Part shown: piece after piece, positions 1 to 9,116 of the stretch
How positions within the stretch are numbered: the stretch's first letter is position 1
Layout: every line of letters begins with the position of its first letter
Made by a program: the position numbers and the translations under genes
Notes under the pieces: generated by a model
Database searches by the model: none
What the model was told of the DNA's origin: nothing
What the model saw: only the letters and a program-made list of their open reading frames with translations
Assembly: GCF_014198245.1 (NCBI RefSeq)
Contig: NZ_JACIHE010000003.1
Span: 62,001-126,000, forward strand
DNA length: 64,000 nucleotides
Direction: 5' to 3'
Origin: Bradyrhizobium sp. cir1
Lineage (GTDB): Bacteria > Pseudomonadota > Alphaproteobacteria > Rhizobiales > Xanthobacteraceae

Positions 1-649
1 GCGACAACCCGAACACGTTGCCGGTGACGGCAACGCCGACGGTCCAGCAGCCGCCGTTGAGGCCTTCCTTGATCCCGACCTCGGTGTCGTCGACCTTGAC
101 GCAGCTCCAGGCCGGCCAGACGGCGAGATCCAGGAAAGTCTTGTAGAGCATGAACGGCGTGGGCCGGCCGTCGGGCGTGTCGCCGGTGCAAACGATGCTG
201 TCGGGCGCATAGCCTTGCGCGGCCGCGACCGGAATGACTTCGGCCATGATCTCGCGCGTGTAACCGGTACTGGAGCCGATCTTCAGGCCGCGGCGCCGCA
301 AGCCGGCGACAGCCTCAGCCACGCCCGGGATCACGTCGGCGTAGCGGGCGGCGACCTCGACATTCATCGGGACGAACACCGCGTAGAGCGCATCAATGTC
401 CGCTTCGGTCGGCTCATGCCCATGCTTGTCGCGCCATGCGGCGGCGATCCGCGGCAGGCGCAGGAGGGCGGCGATGTGCGGTCGCTTGGCCATGCCCATG
501 GGGCCGCGCGCCTCGTCGACGGTGATCGTCACGCCGAAGCGCGCGAACGCCTCGACGAACACGCCCATCGGCGCCAGCGAGCCGTGGTCTACCGTCGTGC
601 CGGCCCAGTCGAACACCACGGCCTGGACGTGCTCGAATCTATCGCTCAT
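1..649 (-). CDS. phnX: Phosphonoacetaldehyde hydrolase (phosphonatase), 3' part cut by window edge
   Basis: About 216 residues are visible; the C-terminus lies beyond the left edge. The enzyme hydrolyses phosphonoacetaldehyde to acetaldehyde and phosphate, the last step of 2-aminoethylphosphonate (AEP) breakdown in the cytoplasm. Near the N-terminus is the HAD nucleophile motif FDWAGTTVD. It is followed by PMGMAK, whose lysine is at the Schiff-base position of PhnX, then GSSTGYTR and a [12 protein letters not shown] segment matching HAD motif III. The start is ATG at 649, sharing four bases (ATGA) with the stop of the upstream flavin oxidoreductase, so translational coupling is likely. It is the last visible gene of the minus-strand AEP operon. 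Family assignment is firm; the end cannot be judged. Confidence 0.93.
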   Translation of the reverse strand, partial: MSDRFEHVQAVVFDWAGTTVDHGSLAPMGVFVEAFARFGVTITVDEARGPMGMAKRPHIAALLRLPRIAAAWRDKHGHEPTEADIDALYAVFVPMNVEVAARYADVIPGVAEAVAGLRRRGLKIGSSTGYTREIMAEVIPVAAAQGYAPDSIVCTGDTPDGRPTPFMLYKTFLDLAVWPAWSCVKVDDTEVGIKEGLNGGCWTVGVAVTGNVFGLS

Positions 650-1809
650 GTCGCTCGGCTCCCGGACGTCAATTCGTCAATCACTTCCTCGGCGATCGCA
701 AACGAGGTGCTGGCGCCGGTGCCGCTGGTGATCATGACGAGGCGCACAGCGTCCGATGGGCGATCGATCAGCATCAGCCGGTCGGACGCCGATGCGTAGG
801 TGCCGATCCAGCGCTCGCGGATGAGGGGCGTTGGCCAGGCCAGGACCTGCCGGAATTCGTCCATGATCAACTCGTCCACCGTATCCGGACCGAACGGGTC
901 CGGCGTCGTGTCGTAGTGATGGGAATCGCCGACGACGAGCGAGCCATCCGCGCTCTGCACGGCGATCAGATGCACGCCGTTGGCCAGATGCTGGCCCTGC
1001 TCGGATTCGAGCCGCTGCTTCAGCGCGGCGGCCTCCGGCAGTTCGGCGTAGCCGAGATAGCGCACGAGGCCGAGGTCCGACATCACGGCCGCGTTGAAGC
1101 GCGGCATCGCGCTCGCCGGCGCGACCCGCAGCATGTGCAGCTTGCAGCGGACGAGGCCATAGCTCGCCAGGCGCTCCGGATAGAGGCTCAGGAAATCGTC
1201 ACCGGGGCAGACCACGCAGAGCCGGGCCCGGACCGGCCCGCGCGTGGTGTCGATGACCGGCGGTGCGACCTCCTTGGCCAGCGTCTGATACATGAAGGTG
1301 ACGCCGTGCACCTCGGCCAGCCAGCGCGCCAGTGCCGGCACCGCGATGCGCGACTCCACCCGCAAATCGTGCGGGCTCGCCAGCACGGCTTGCAGATTGT
1401 CGGTCCGCAGCATCGGGAAACGGCGGCCCGCCTCAGTCGGGCTCAGAAGCTCGCAACCCTCGCCCATCTCGGTGGTGCGGAACGCCTCGAGCACGGCCAC
1501 GGCCTCCGGCCGCCGCACCGCGACCGCCAGTCCGGCATGCTCGATCCTGATGCCCGCGGCCGAGGCCACTTCGGCCCAGACCTGTCGCGACCGCATCGCT
1601 CGCTGCCAGCACTGGCCGCGCTGTTGCCCGGTGACGGTGACAAAGCCGAAATTGCGGATCGAGGCGCCGTTCGCCCTTGCGTCGCGCTCAATGACCACGA
1701 CCCGCAGACCCCGGCGCACGCCCGCAAGCGCATGGGCGAGACCGCAGATGCCGCCCCCGATAACCGCCAGATCGAATTCGTCCCCGGACACGCTCACCGT
1801 TTTCTCCAC
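646..1809 (-). CDS. FAD-dependent oxidoreductase of phosphonate clusters (TIGR03364-like, DAO fold)
   Basis: 387 residues with an N-terminal Rossmann motif ([13 protein letters not shown], about residues 15-27) followed by an ERD acidic end to the second strand, as in D-amino-acid/glycine oxidase (DAO) flavoproteins. The family is known from its repeated association with phosphonatases and phosphonate transporters. From memory of the literature, relatives oxidise N-methylated AEP or AEP to phosphonoacetaldehyde. Here it sits between the transporter and phnX, so it probably makes the PhnX substrate, in place of or beside a PhnW transaminase (none is visible). The start overlaps the permease stop by 16 bases and the stop overlaps the phnX start by 4. 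The substrate is inferred, not shown by the sequence. Confidence 0.85.
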   Translation of the reverse strand: MEKTVSVSGDEFDLAVIGGGICGLAHALAGVRRGLRVVVIERDARANGASIRNFGFVTVTGQQRGQCWQRAMRSRQVWAEVASAAGIRIEHAGLAVAVRRPEAVAVLEAFRTTEMGEGCELLSPTEAGRRFPMLRTDNLQAVLASPHDLRVESRIAVPALARWLAEVHGVTFMYQTLAKEVAPPVIDTTRGPVRARLCVVCPGDDFLSLYPERLASYGLVRCKLHMLRVAPASAMPRFNAAVMSDLGLVRYLGYAELPEAAALKQRLESEQGQHLANGVHLIAVQSADGSLVVGDSHHYDTTPDPFGPDTVDELIMDEFRQVLAWPTPLIRERWIGTYASASDRLMLIDRPSDAVRLVMITSGTGASTSFAIAEEVIDELTSGSRAT

Positions 1810-3512
1810 ATCTGCGCACGCGCAAGATAGCCCTGCGTGAGTAACATATAGATGGCGCGTGTGACGGCTGCTGTGGCGAACACCACCATGGCCATGGCCG
1901 CAGCCGGGGCCACGTCGCCCGCGTCATCCATATTGAGCACGGCGATCGCCGCAAGCGTCGTGTGCGGCGCGTAGATGAAGACCACCGCAGACACTGTCGT
2001 CATCGCGTTCACGAACAGATACATGGCGATGTCCAGCACGGCCGGCAGGCAGACCGGCAAGGTCACCCGCATGAAGGTACGCCAGAACGGCACCCTGAGC
2101 GATGCCGAAACGGTCTCGAACTCCTGGTCGATCTGCTTGAGCGCCGTCACCGCGGTCAGGTGCGAGACGGAGTAGAAATGCGAGATGGTGCAGATCACGA
2201 GGATGGCCATCGTGCCATAGATGAAGCTCAGCGGATTGGCCGGGTTGTTGAAGAAGAAGATGTAGCCGAGGCCGAGCACCAGCCCGGGAACGGCCAATGG
2301 GAGCAGCGCGAGAAACTGCACGAAGCCGCGAATGGCGCGAAAGCGCGGGGTCTTCTCGACGAGATAGGCGCCAGTAAAGATCACCGCGGTCCCGAACAAC
2401 GCGGTGAGGCCGGCCATGACCAGCGAGTTGAAATAGCTGCGCCAGCCGCCGCCGTCCATCATGTCGAAGTCGAAGTTCTTGAAGCTTGGCGCCAGATTGT
2501 AGGGCCAGAACGTCGCGATCGAGGCGAAGAAGGACACGCCGAGAACGACCAGGATCGCGAACGCAATCAGCGAGCAGATCGCCAGCATCGCGCGATCGAT
2601 CGTGGCGTCGGGCCTGGGCGCGTACGGTACGGCGCGCGCGGAGAGGAGCGCCAGCTGGCGCCGCTGCATGAGCTGATCGACGACGAAGGCCAGCGCCGCG
2701 GGCAACAGCAGGATCAAGCCGACCACCGCGCCCATCTGGAAGTTCTGCTGCCCGACCACCTGCTTGTAGATGTCGGTCGCGAGCACGTTGAACTTGCCGC
2801 CGATGACCTTCGGCACGCCGAAATCGGTGATCACCAGGGTGAAGACGACGAAGACCGCACTGATCAGGCCGTAACGTGCGCCAGGAATGGTCACCGTCCA
2901 GAAGGTGCGGTGCGGACTTGCCCGTAGCGCTTCCGCCGCCTCGTACAGACGCGCGTCCGAAATCGCCAGCGCCGTGGTGATGATGATGAGCGCGTGCGGG
3001 AAGGTCCAGAACACCTCGCCCATGACGATTCCGATCGGACCGTAGATCGACGCACCGAACAGCATCCATTTGACGAGGCCCTGATTGCCGAACAGGTAGA
3101 CGAGACTTATCGCGGGCAGCAACGAGGGGGCGAGAATCGGGATCTGCGCGATGATGCGGAACAGTCCCCGCCCTGGCATGCAGGTGCGGGTGAGTCCGTA
3201 GGCGTAGACGAAGGCGAGCAGAACACAGATGACCGTGCTCAGCAGCGAGACCCAGATCGAGTGCCAGATCGAATTGGCCAGCGCCGGGCTGGCGAAATAG
3301 GCCTGGAAATTTGCGAGGCCGACGAAGCTGCCATCAGCCGCCTGGAAGCTCTTGGACAGCAGCGCCCAGAGCGGCAGCAACACCGTGACGATCAGCCAGA
3401 GACCGAGCGCCACGACTGCGCCGCGCATGATCCAGTCGTCGCGCCCCAGCTTCTGCCTCAGCGGCGCGATCGCGGCGGCACGGTCCGGCAGAATAAGCGT
3501 CTCGGTCGCCAT
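1794..3512 (-). CDS. 2-aminoethylphosphonate ABC transporter permease, two fused domains
   Basis: 572 residues, about twice the size of a single ABC permease, with two binding-protein-dependent transport inner-membrane modules in tandem (roughly residues 80-275 and 355-555). Each has about six hydrophobic helices and an EAA-type loop (EAAEALRASPHRTFWTV in the first half, FETVSASLRVPFWRTF in the second). The fused arrangement is typical of the TIGR03262 AEP permease and of Fe/putrescine-type permeases. It forms the membrane channel for the adjacent ATPase and binding protein. Only 15 bases separate it from the upstream ATPase gene, and it overlaps the following flavin enzyme gene. AEP specificity comes from the operon (PhnX), not from the permease sequence alone. 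Confidence 0.9.
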   Translation of the reverse strand: MATETLILPDRAAAIAPLRQKLGRDDWIMRGAVVALGLWLIVTVLLPLWALLSKSFQAADGSFVGLANFQAYFASPALANSIWHSIWVSLLSTVICVLLAFVYAYGLTRTCMPGRGLFRIIAQIPILAPSLLPAISLVYLFGNQGLVKWMLFGASIYGPIGIVMGEVFWTFPHALIIITTALAISDARLYEAAEALRASPHRTFWTVTIPGARYGLISAVFVVFTLVITDFGVPKVIGGKFNVLATDIYKQVVGQQNFQMGAVVGLILLLPAALAFVVDQLMQRRQLALLSARAVPYAPRPDATIDRAMLAICSLIAFAILVVLGVSFFASIATFWPYNLAPSFKNFDFDMMDGGGWRSYFNSLVMAGLTALFGTAVIFTGAYLVEKTPRFRAIRGFVQFLALLPLAVPGLVLGLGYIFFFNNPANPLSFIYGTMAILVICTISHFYSVSHLTAVTALKQIDQEFETVSASLRVPFWRTFMRVTLPVCLPAVLDIAMYLFVNAMTTVSAVVFIYAPHTTLAAIAVLNMDDAGDVAPAAAMAMVVFATAAVTRAIYMLLTQGYLARAQMWRKR

Positions 3513-3527
3513 TACTGGTTTTCCGTG

Positions 3528-4631
3528 TCAGGCCGTCGCAGAGCGCTGTTGGGCAAATACGCGCAGTCGCTTCGGCGGCAACGCGACCTCAATGGTCGCG
3601 CCCGAGGAAATGCCGAGGTCGCGCACGGCGTTGATGGAAAAGTCCGCCGAAAAATTCAGGCTCGTGCCGCTCGCATGCAGGGTCGTCGCGAAATGATTGC
3701 CGATGAATTCCATGACGCCGACCTGCACTGACAGGCGATTGTCCGAATGCTCGCCGATGTCGCGCACCACCACGTCCTCCGGCCGGAGGCAGACCGTTAC
3801 CGCCGCGCCTTCGCCGAGCGGCACTTCCTCGCCGAAGTCGAGCACCGCCCCCCTGACATTCGCGCGCTTGCTCGTGACGAGGTGCCCCTCCAGAAAGTTC
3901 ATCTTGCCGACGAAGTCGGCGACGAAGGCCGTCGCGGGCCTGCCGTAGATCTCGTCGGGCGTGCCCACCTGCTCGATCCTGCCATTGCTCATCACCACGA
4001 TCCGGTCGGACATGGTGAGCGCTTCCTCCTGGTCGTGGGTCACCATGATCGTCGTCAGCTCGAGACGTTGCTGCAGGTCGCGGATCTCGCCGCGCAGACG
4101 CGCCCGGACGCGCGCGTCGAGGGCGGACAGCGGTTCGTCCAGCAGCAGAAGGCCGGGCGACAGCGCCAGCGCGCGGGCGAGCGCGACGCGCTGCTGCTGT
4201 CCGCCCGAGAGCTGGGCCGGATATTTGTCGGCCTGCTCGGGCAGGCCGACGAGTTCGAGAAGCTCCTTGACCCGTTTGTCGATCTCGATGCGAGGCGTGC
4301 CGGCCGAGACCAGGCCGTAGGCGACATTGTCCCTGATCGTCAGGTTCGGGAACAGCGCATAGGACTGGAACACGATGCCGAAGTCGCGCCTGGCCACCGG
4401 CAGCGTCGAGATGTCCCGTCCGCCCTGATGGATCGAGCCGGTGGTCTGCACGTCGAGGCCAGCGATGGCGCGGAGCAGCGTGGTCTTGCCGCAGCCGGAT
4501 GGCCCGAGAAACGAAACGAACTCCCCGGGCATGACGTCGAGGTCGATCGTGTCCAGCGCTGTGAACGCGCCGAACTTTTTCGAGAGATTGCGGATGCGGA
4601 GATAGGGCACCGCCGTCAGCGTGCTGTCCAT
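3528..4631 (-). CDS. phnT: 2-aminoethylphosphonate ABC transporter ATP-binding protein
   Basis: About 367 residues from the chosen ATG at 4631, preceded by a GGGACAG ribosome site; in-frame ATGs at 4646 and 4667 are alternatives with poorer sites. It has Walker A GPSGCGKTT, Q-loop FQSYALFPN, signature LSGGQQQRVALARAL, Walker B LLLLDEPLSALD and the switch histidine in VTHDQEEAL. A TOBE-like domain occupies about the last 100 residues (motif CLRPEDV). It energises import through the fused permease. It lies between the binding-protein gene and the permease gene. TIGR03258-type assignment depends on the operon context; by sequence alone it resembles any CUT1/Fe/polyamine-type ATPase. Confidence 0.88.
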   Translation of the reverse strand: MDSTLTAVPYLRIRNLSKKFGAFTALDTIDLDVMPGEFVSFLGPSGCGKTTLLRAIAGLDVQTTGSIHQGGRDISTLPVARRDFGIVFQSYALFPNLTIRDNVAYGLVSAGTPRIEIDKRVKELLELVGLPEQADKYPAQLSGGQQQRVALARALALSPGLLLLDEPLSALDARVRARLRGEIRDLQQRLELTTIMVTHDQEEALTMSDRIVVMSNGRIEQVGTPDEIYGRPATAFVADFVGKMNFLEGHLVTSKRANVRGAVLDFGEEVPLGEGAAVTVCLRPEDVVVRDIGEHSDNRLSVQVGVMEFIGNHFATTLHASGTSLNFSADFSINAVRDLGISSGATIEVALPPKRLRVFAQQRSATA

Positions 4632-4732
4632 TGTACTGTCCCGCATTGACCGGCGGCGCCCATGCATCGCCAGCTTCGTCGCTCCCGGAATCCCCGGCAG
4701 GATCCCCAGTTCAGGTTCTTCAGTTCAGTTTT

Positions 4733-5770
4733 TCAGTTCTTGGGCTCGGACTTGCCGTCGTAACGCTTGCTCCACTCCGCCAGGATCTTGTCGCGGTTCT
4801 CCGCGGCCCAGGCGAAGTCGTTCTTGATCAGCATCTTGTCGATGTCACCCTGGATGAACTCCATGGAGCTGGCGATGCCGGGCAACGCGACGATGGCGAA
4901 GTTCTCGGCGTAGAGCTTGTTGGCGTCCGGCGTCGCGGCCCAGTCGGCAAGCTTCTTCGCCGCCTCCACCTCTTTGGTGGTTTTCATGATTCCGATGGCC
5001 TCCATGTCCCAGCCGAGGCCTTCCTTGGGCAGGACGATGCTGATCGGCGCGCCACCCTTCTTGGTCTTGTTGGCGCGATACTCGAACGAGAGGCCGATCG
5101 TGTATTCGCCGGCGGCGGCCTGCCGGCACGGCTTGGAGCCGGAATGCGTGTAGGCCGCGATGTTCTTGTGGAGCTCGTCCATGTATTTCCAGCCCCCGTC
5201 CCAGCCGAACATCTGGAGCCAGGCGGAGACCATCAGAAACCCGGTCCCCGAAGAGGCCGGGTTCGGCATGGCGATTTGTCCCTGATAGACCGGCTTGGTC
5301 AGATCGGCCCAGGAGGCGGGCTCCGGCAGGTTCTTCTTGCCGGACTCCACGGTGTTGACGCAGAAGGCCGATGCCCAGACGTCCATGCCCACCCATTGCG
5401 GCGAGGCCGCGGGATCGCGCATCTTGGCATCGACCTTGTCGAGACCCGCCGGCGCGTAGGGCATCAGCATGCCTTCCTTCTGCAGCAGCATCAGCGAGGT
5501 CGCGGCAAGGCCCATGACCACATCGGCCTTGGGGTTTGCCTTCTCCGCAAGGAGTTTTGCGGTGATGATGCCGGTGGAGTCGCGCACCCAGAGGATGTTG
5601 ACGCCCGGATTGGCCTTCTCGAACGCGGCCTTGTAGGGCTTGATCTGGTCTGCCTCCAGCGCCGTGTAGACGGTGAGGTCCGCGGCGCGCGTTGCAGTGC
5701 TGAGGCCGAACATAGCGGCGGCGATCGACACGAGCGCGCGTCGCAGACGGCTTGTCGTGCACAGGTTCAT
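4733..5770 (-). CDS. phnS: 2-aminoethylphosphonate ABC transporter periplasmic binding protein
   Basis: 345 residues from ATG 5770 (start MNLCTTSR). The first roughly 28 residues form a Sec signal peptide (basic LRRALVS, hydrophobic core, cleavage near STATRA-ADL). The mature protein begins DLTVYTALEADQIKPY, typical of the FbpA-like fold of extracellular solute-binding family 1/6 proteins, matching TIGR03261 AEP-binding proteins. It captures substrate in the periplasm for the fused permease. It is the first gene of the operon, so the promoter should lie upstream, in the roughly 700-base region at 5771-6470. An extended start at 5815 would put 15 non-signal-like residues before the signal peptide and is less likely. 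Confidence 0.9.
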   Translation of the reverse strand: MNLCTTSRLRRALVSIAAAMFGLSTATRAADLTVYTALEADQIKPYKAAFEKANPGVNILWVRDSTGIITAKLLAEKANPKADVVMGLAATSLMLLQKEGMLMPYAPAGLDKVDAKMRDPAASPQWVGMDVWASAFCVNTVESGKKNLPEPASWADLTKPVYQGQIAMPNPASSGTGFLMVSAWLQMFGWDGGWKYMDELHKNIAAYTHSGSKPCRQAAAGEYTIGLSFEYRANKTKKGGAPISIVLPKEGLGWDMEAIGIMKTTKEVEAAKKLADWAATPDANKLYAENFAIVALPGIASSMEFIQGDIDKMLIKNDFAWAAENRDKILAEWSKRYDGKSEPKN

Positions 5771-6042
5771 GTCGGGCTCCATCGCTGTTGGCCGCGGGCT
5801 GGCAATTCCGGGCAAGGGGAACCGATATTGTTAGATGACATTCCCGTGACGTACATGTCGGATTTTGTGCACGGCGCGCCTCGATCGCGGCGTCTCTGCA
5901 CATCTTGAGTGCAGACTTGCCGATGCAGGCATCTGCCCCGAGCCTTCTTCAGCGCTTCCGCTTGGCGTGAGCCATGATGCGGGTTTGCCGCTGATTGTCT
6001 TGCGGTCGTCGTGGCTTAGCGATTTTGCTGATCTTTGACGAA

Positions 6043-6061
6043 GCAAGCATTGATTGCTTGC
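6043..6061. promoter_or_regulatory. Inverted repeat, GCAAGCA-N5-TGCTTGC
   Basis: Seven-base arms separated by five bases lie in the AT-richer part of the gap upstream of phnS, about 275 bases before its start codon. The form and size suit a dimeric regulator site. No bound protein can be named. Confidence 0.3.
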
Positions 6062-6174
6062 ACATTCGATTTCGGGAGAGCAGGAAGCTCGCCCGTGGCG
6101 ACTAGCCGGTGGCGATTTCCGAACGGAGCCACCATGCCATATTGCCACTGTTTTGCCCGACGCGTCAAATCGTG

Positions 6175-6189
6175 TTCGTAAAATACGAA
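6175..6189. promoter_or_regulatory. Perfect 15-base palindrome, TTCGTA-AAA-TACGAA
   Basis: Two six-base arms flank AAA, upstream of the AEP operon and about 110 bases from the first inverted repeat. It resembles the short operators of GntR/TetR/LacI-type regulators. The function is inferred from shape and location only. Confidence 0.35.
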
Positions 6190-6470
6190 ATTCGTGCAAG
6201 CCTTGCGCGCCTGGCTGACGGCGTGCCCGGTCGCAAAAACGCCTCCGCACCGCAGATGCCGCGATCCCTGCCGGTTTGCTGCTGATTTGCTCGACGCGGC
6301 AATGGCTTGCCCCCGCAGGCCCTGCGCCGGCCGGTAGCCGCGGCTCTACTGTGCATGGGGTTGTTTTTCATTTTTTGCAGAAGGGCTCCGAGCCGGCCAA
6401 GCGTGGAGGGGGAGGGAGTGTAGCCTGCGGATCGACTCTGGTCCCCTCGGGGCGCTTGCGCCGAACAAGC

Positions 6471-6504
6471 AAAAGGCCCGGTCGCGATGGCGACCGGGCC
6501 TTTT
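6471..6504 (-). terminator. Rho-independent terminator of the ispH-hpnH operon
   Basis: A perfect 15-base stem (AAAAGGCCCGGTCGC and its complement) around a four-base loop, A-rich on one side and T-rich on the other, begins 25 bases after the hpnH stop. The symmetric A/T flanks could also stop transcription from the other direction. Confidence 0.88.
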
Positions 6505-6529
6505 CTGTTTCGATGTTCGCAGCCCGCGC

Positions 6530-7690
6530 TTACGCGGCGGTCGAAGCCTTCTGCGCGGCCTTGGCCTGCGCGGCGGCGGCTTCGTCCTTGCGGATCTCGG
6601 AGAGCTTCTTCTGGACCTGCTCGGAGAAGATGTACTGGGCCGGGCGCTGCTTGGACATGTCGATCTCCGGCGCCATTGGGCCGGTGGTCTTGATGCCGCG
6701 CAGCGACACCCACATCGCCTTCAGCGGGTTGTTGAGCGCTGCGGTCGCAGCCGTCGGCTCGTAGCCGCAATGGGCCATACAGTCGGCGCACTTTTCGTAC
6801 TTGCCGGTGCCGTAGGTCTCCCAGTCGGTGGTGTCCATCAGCTCCTTGAAGGTCTTGGCGTAGCCTTCACCGAGCAGGTAGCAGGGCTTCTGCCAGCCGA
6901 AAATGTTGCGCGCGGGCATGCCCCACGGCGTGCACTCGTATTCCTGGTTGCCGGCGAGGAAGTCGAGGAACAGGCCGGAATGCATGAAATTCCACTTCTT
7001 GCCCTTGCCCATCGCAAAGACGTCGCGGAACAGCTTCTTGGTCTTGGTGCGGTTGAGGAAGTGCTCCTGGTCCGGCGCGCGCTCATAGGCGTAGCCGGGC
7101 GACATCGAGACGCCGACGCCGAGCTCGACGGTGAGGTCCAGGAACTTCGCGATCTCCTCGGCCGGATGGCCGTCGAAGATGGTGGCGTTGACGTTGACCG
7201 TGAAGCCGCGCGCCTTGGCCGCCTTGATCGCGGACACCGCGCGGTCGAACACGCCCTTCTGCGACACCGCCTTGTCGTGGTGGTCGCGCAGGCCGTCGAG
7301 ATGCACCGAGAAGAACAGGTAGGGCGAGGGCTCGAACAGATCGAGCTTCTTCTCGAGCAGCAGCGCGTTGGTGCAGAGCGAGACGAACTTCTTGCGCGCG
7401 ACGAGGCCGCGGACGATCTCGCCGATCTCCTTGTGGATCAGCGGCTCGCCGCCGGGAATGGCGACCATCGGCGCGCCGCACTCGTCGGCCGCGTCCCAGC
7501 ACTCCTGCGCCGTCATGCGGCGGTTCAGGATCGCGTCGGGATAGTCGATCTTGCCGCAGCCGACGCAGGCGAGGTTGCAGCGGAACAGCGGCTCCAGCAT
7601 CAGCACGAGCGGGTAGCGCTTGCGGCCAAGCAGTTTCTGCTTGAGCAAATAGCCGCCGATACGCATTTCCTTGAAGAAGGGGATTGCCAT
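6530..7690 (-). CDS. hpnH: Adenosyl-hopene transferase HpnH (radical SAM)
   Basis: 386 residues. It joins the 5'-deoxyadenosyl group of S-adenosylmethionine to diploptene, the first step of C35 hopanoid side-chain synthesis. The radical-SAM cluster motif CNLACVGC has cysteines at 38, 42 and 45. It is followed by a GGEP motif and a C-terminal cysteine-rich segment (CADCMAHCGYEP) typical of SPASM/HpnH proteins. The start MAIPFFKEMRIGGYLLKQ is the conserved HpnH N-terminus. It follows ispH by 35 bases on the same strand and ends just before a strong terminator, so the two genes form an operon supplying isoprenoid precursor and modifying hopene. Confidence 0.96.
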   Translation of the reverse strand: MAIPFFKEMRIGGYLLKQKLLGRKRYPLVLMLEPLFRCNLACVGCGKIDYPDAILNRRMTAQECWDAADECGAPMVAIPGGEPLIHKEIGEIVRGLVARKKFVSLCTNALLLEKKLDLFEPSPYLFFSVHLDGLRDHHDKAVSQKGVFDRAVSAIKAAKARGFTVNVNATIFDGHPAEEIAKFLDLTVELGVGVSMSPGYAYERAPDQEHFLNRTKTKKLFRDVFAMGKGKKWNFMHSGLFLDFLAGNQEYECTPWGMPARNIFGWQKPCYLLGEGYAKTFKELMDTTDWETYGTGKYEKCADCMAHCGYEPTAATAALNNPLKAMWVSLRGIKTTGPMAPEIDMSKQRPAQYIFSEQVQKKLSEIRKDEAAAAQAKAAQKASTAA

Positions 7691-7725
7691 TACACGTTTC
7701 TTTCTGGGCTTGAAATTCGGGTGGG

Positions 7726-8652
7726 TCAGCTCGCAGCCAGTTGGGCCGGAAGCCGGAATTCGATGTTTTCCTCGCGGCCCGGCAGCACCTGGACCTTGAC
7801 CGGTCCGATCCGCCGCATCGCTTCGATCACGTCATCCACGAGTACCTCAGGCGCCGAGGCGCCGGCCGTGACGCCGACGGTTCTGGCATCTTTCAACCAC
7901 GCCGGATTGAGCTCGCTGCCGTCGGCAATCAGATAACTCGCGACGCCGGCTTCGGTGCCGATTTCGCGGAGCCGGTTCGAGTTCGAGCTGTTGGCAGCGC
8001 CCACCACCAAGATCACGTCGACCAGCTTGCTCAAGTCCCTTACCGCAGATTGGCGGTTCTGTGTCGCATAGCAGATATCCCGGATATCCGGGCCTTGAAT
8101 ATCTGTAAAGCGGGCCTGGAGGGCCGCAATGATGTCCCTGGTGTCGTCGACCGACAGGGTGGTCTGGGTGATGTAGGCCACTGGGCTATCCGCCGGCAGG
8201 GTCAGGGCCTTAACCTCTTCAACGCTTTGGACAAGTAGCACCGGCCCCGGGACCTGGCCCATCGTGCCCTCGACCTCGGGGTGGCCGGCATGGCCGATCA
8301 GGATCAGGGTGCGGCCCTTGGAGATGTACCGCTTCCCCTGATTGTGAACTTTCGTGACCAGCGGGCAGGTGGCATTGAGCACCGGAAGGTCGCGCGCGGC
8401 GGCCTCTTCCTCGACGCTGCGGGCAACGCCATGGGCGCTGAACACCGTGACCGATTTCGGCGGAACCTCGGACAGTTCCTCGACGAAAATGGCGCCTTTG
8501 TTCTTCAGGCTCTCGACCACATATTTGTTATGCACGATCTCGTGGCGCACGTAGACGGGCGGGCCGTATTTCTCCAGGGCCCGTTCCACGATCTCGATCG
8601 CACGCACCACGCCCGCACAGAAGCCGCGCGGCTGCGCCAGATAAACTTCCAT
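7726..8652 (-). CDS. ispH: 4-hydroxy-3-methylbut-2-enyl diphosphate reductase
   Basis: 308 residues from ATG 8652 ([15 protein letters not shown]), the usual IspH length and N-terminus; a longer frame to 8742 adds 30 residues with no family match. It is the last enzyme of the MEP pathway, making IPP and DMAPP with a 4Fe-4S cluster held by Cys12, Cys96 (NATCPLV) and Cys194 ([10 protein letters not shown]). The substrate-binding motifs [15 protein letters not shown] and [10 protein letters not shown] are present. Being cotranscribed with hpnH ties isoprenoid supply to hopanoid synthesis. It may be a second IspH copy in the genome, which this window cannot show. Confidence 0.96.
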   Translation of the reverse strand: MEVYLAQPRGFCAGVVRAIEIVERALEKYGPPVYVRHEIVHNKYVVESLKNKGAIFVEELSEVPPKSVTVFSAHGVARSVEEEAAARDLPVLNATCPLVTKVHNQGKRYISKGRTLILIGHAGHPEVEGTMGQVPGPVLLVQSVEEVKALTLPADSPVAYITQTTLSVDDTRDIIAALQARFTDIQGPDIRDICYATQNRQSAVRDLSKLVDVILVVGAANSSNSNRLREIGTEAGVASYLIADGSELNPAWLKDARTVGVTAGASAPEVLVDDVIEAMRRIGPVKVQVLPGREENIEFRLPAQLAAS

Positions 8653-9116
8653 AGGACGCCCATCACGCAAGTTGCACCAATCCGCTTCGTTGTCCCCAGC
8701 GGCACCTCGATCCTGACCAATGAGTAGCAATAAACGCACCATTGGCCTCGCGCACGCGGTAACCGATCACCCCAAACTGGGCTCCGGCGCATGGAGGCAC
8801 AGCACTTTGTGTCAAAAAATCGGCAGAAAGGAAAGCTCAGATGAAACTATAGTTCCCTGCCGGCTGAATTTCACGGTACCATAGTATAGGAATTGCCGTG
8901 AGCAAAATGGCGACATTTGTGCTCACCCCTTCGTCACTTTCCCGCCTCAACTCCACGGCTATACCGACCGCCCCGCATGATTTTGCCACGGTCTCCCGCC
9001 GTTTACATCGAACCTTCTTGCGGCGAGAACCACCCAAAACAGCAATAGGTTTCGCCCGGGAACTCCGATAAACAGCGGGCGTTTCCGGCAAGCTGTTAAC
9101 CGCAGAAAGAAAAGAA
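8653..9116. other. Divergent promoter region between ispH and hpnN
   Basis: 464 bases with no convincing gene. It must hold the promoters of ispH-hpnH (leftward) and hpnN (rightward). The only recognisable element is an EcfG-type promoter match at 9059-9083, described separately. Confidence 0.6.
9059..9083 (+). promoter_or_regulatory. Candidate EcfG (general stress response) promoter for hpnN
   Basis: GGAAC at 9059-9063, a 16-base spacer, then CGTT at 9080-9083 match the alphaproteobacterial EcfG consensus GGAAC-N16/17-CGTT exactly. The -10 element ends 33 bases before the hpnN GTG start, a suitable leader length. Nine fixed bases can occur by chance about once in a window of this size, so position is the main support. 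Confidence 0.5.

Larger units (their letters stand above)
5771..6470. other. Long intergenic region upstream of the AEP operon
   Basis: About 700 bases lie between the phnS start and the terminator behind hpnH. Open frames here lack family resemblance and a plausible ribosome site. The stretch 6000-6190 is more AT-rich than its surroundings and carries two inverted repeats, listed separately, that could be operators for the phosphonate operon. No regulator gene is adjacent. Confidence 0.5.

Noticed and set aside
5831..6250. A 139-codon minus-strand frame upstream of phnS
   Set aside because: Its composition is arginine- and serine-rich without a family match or ribosome site; the region looks regulatory.
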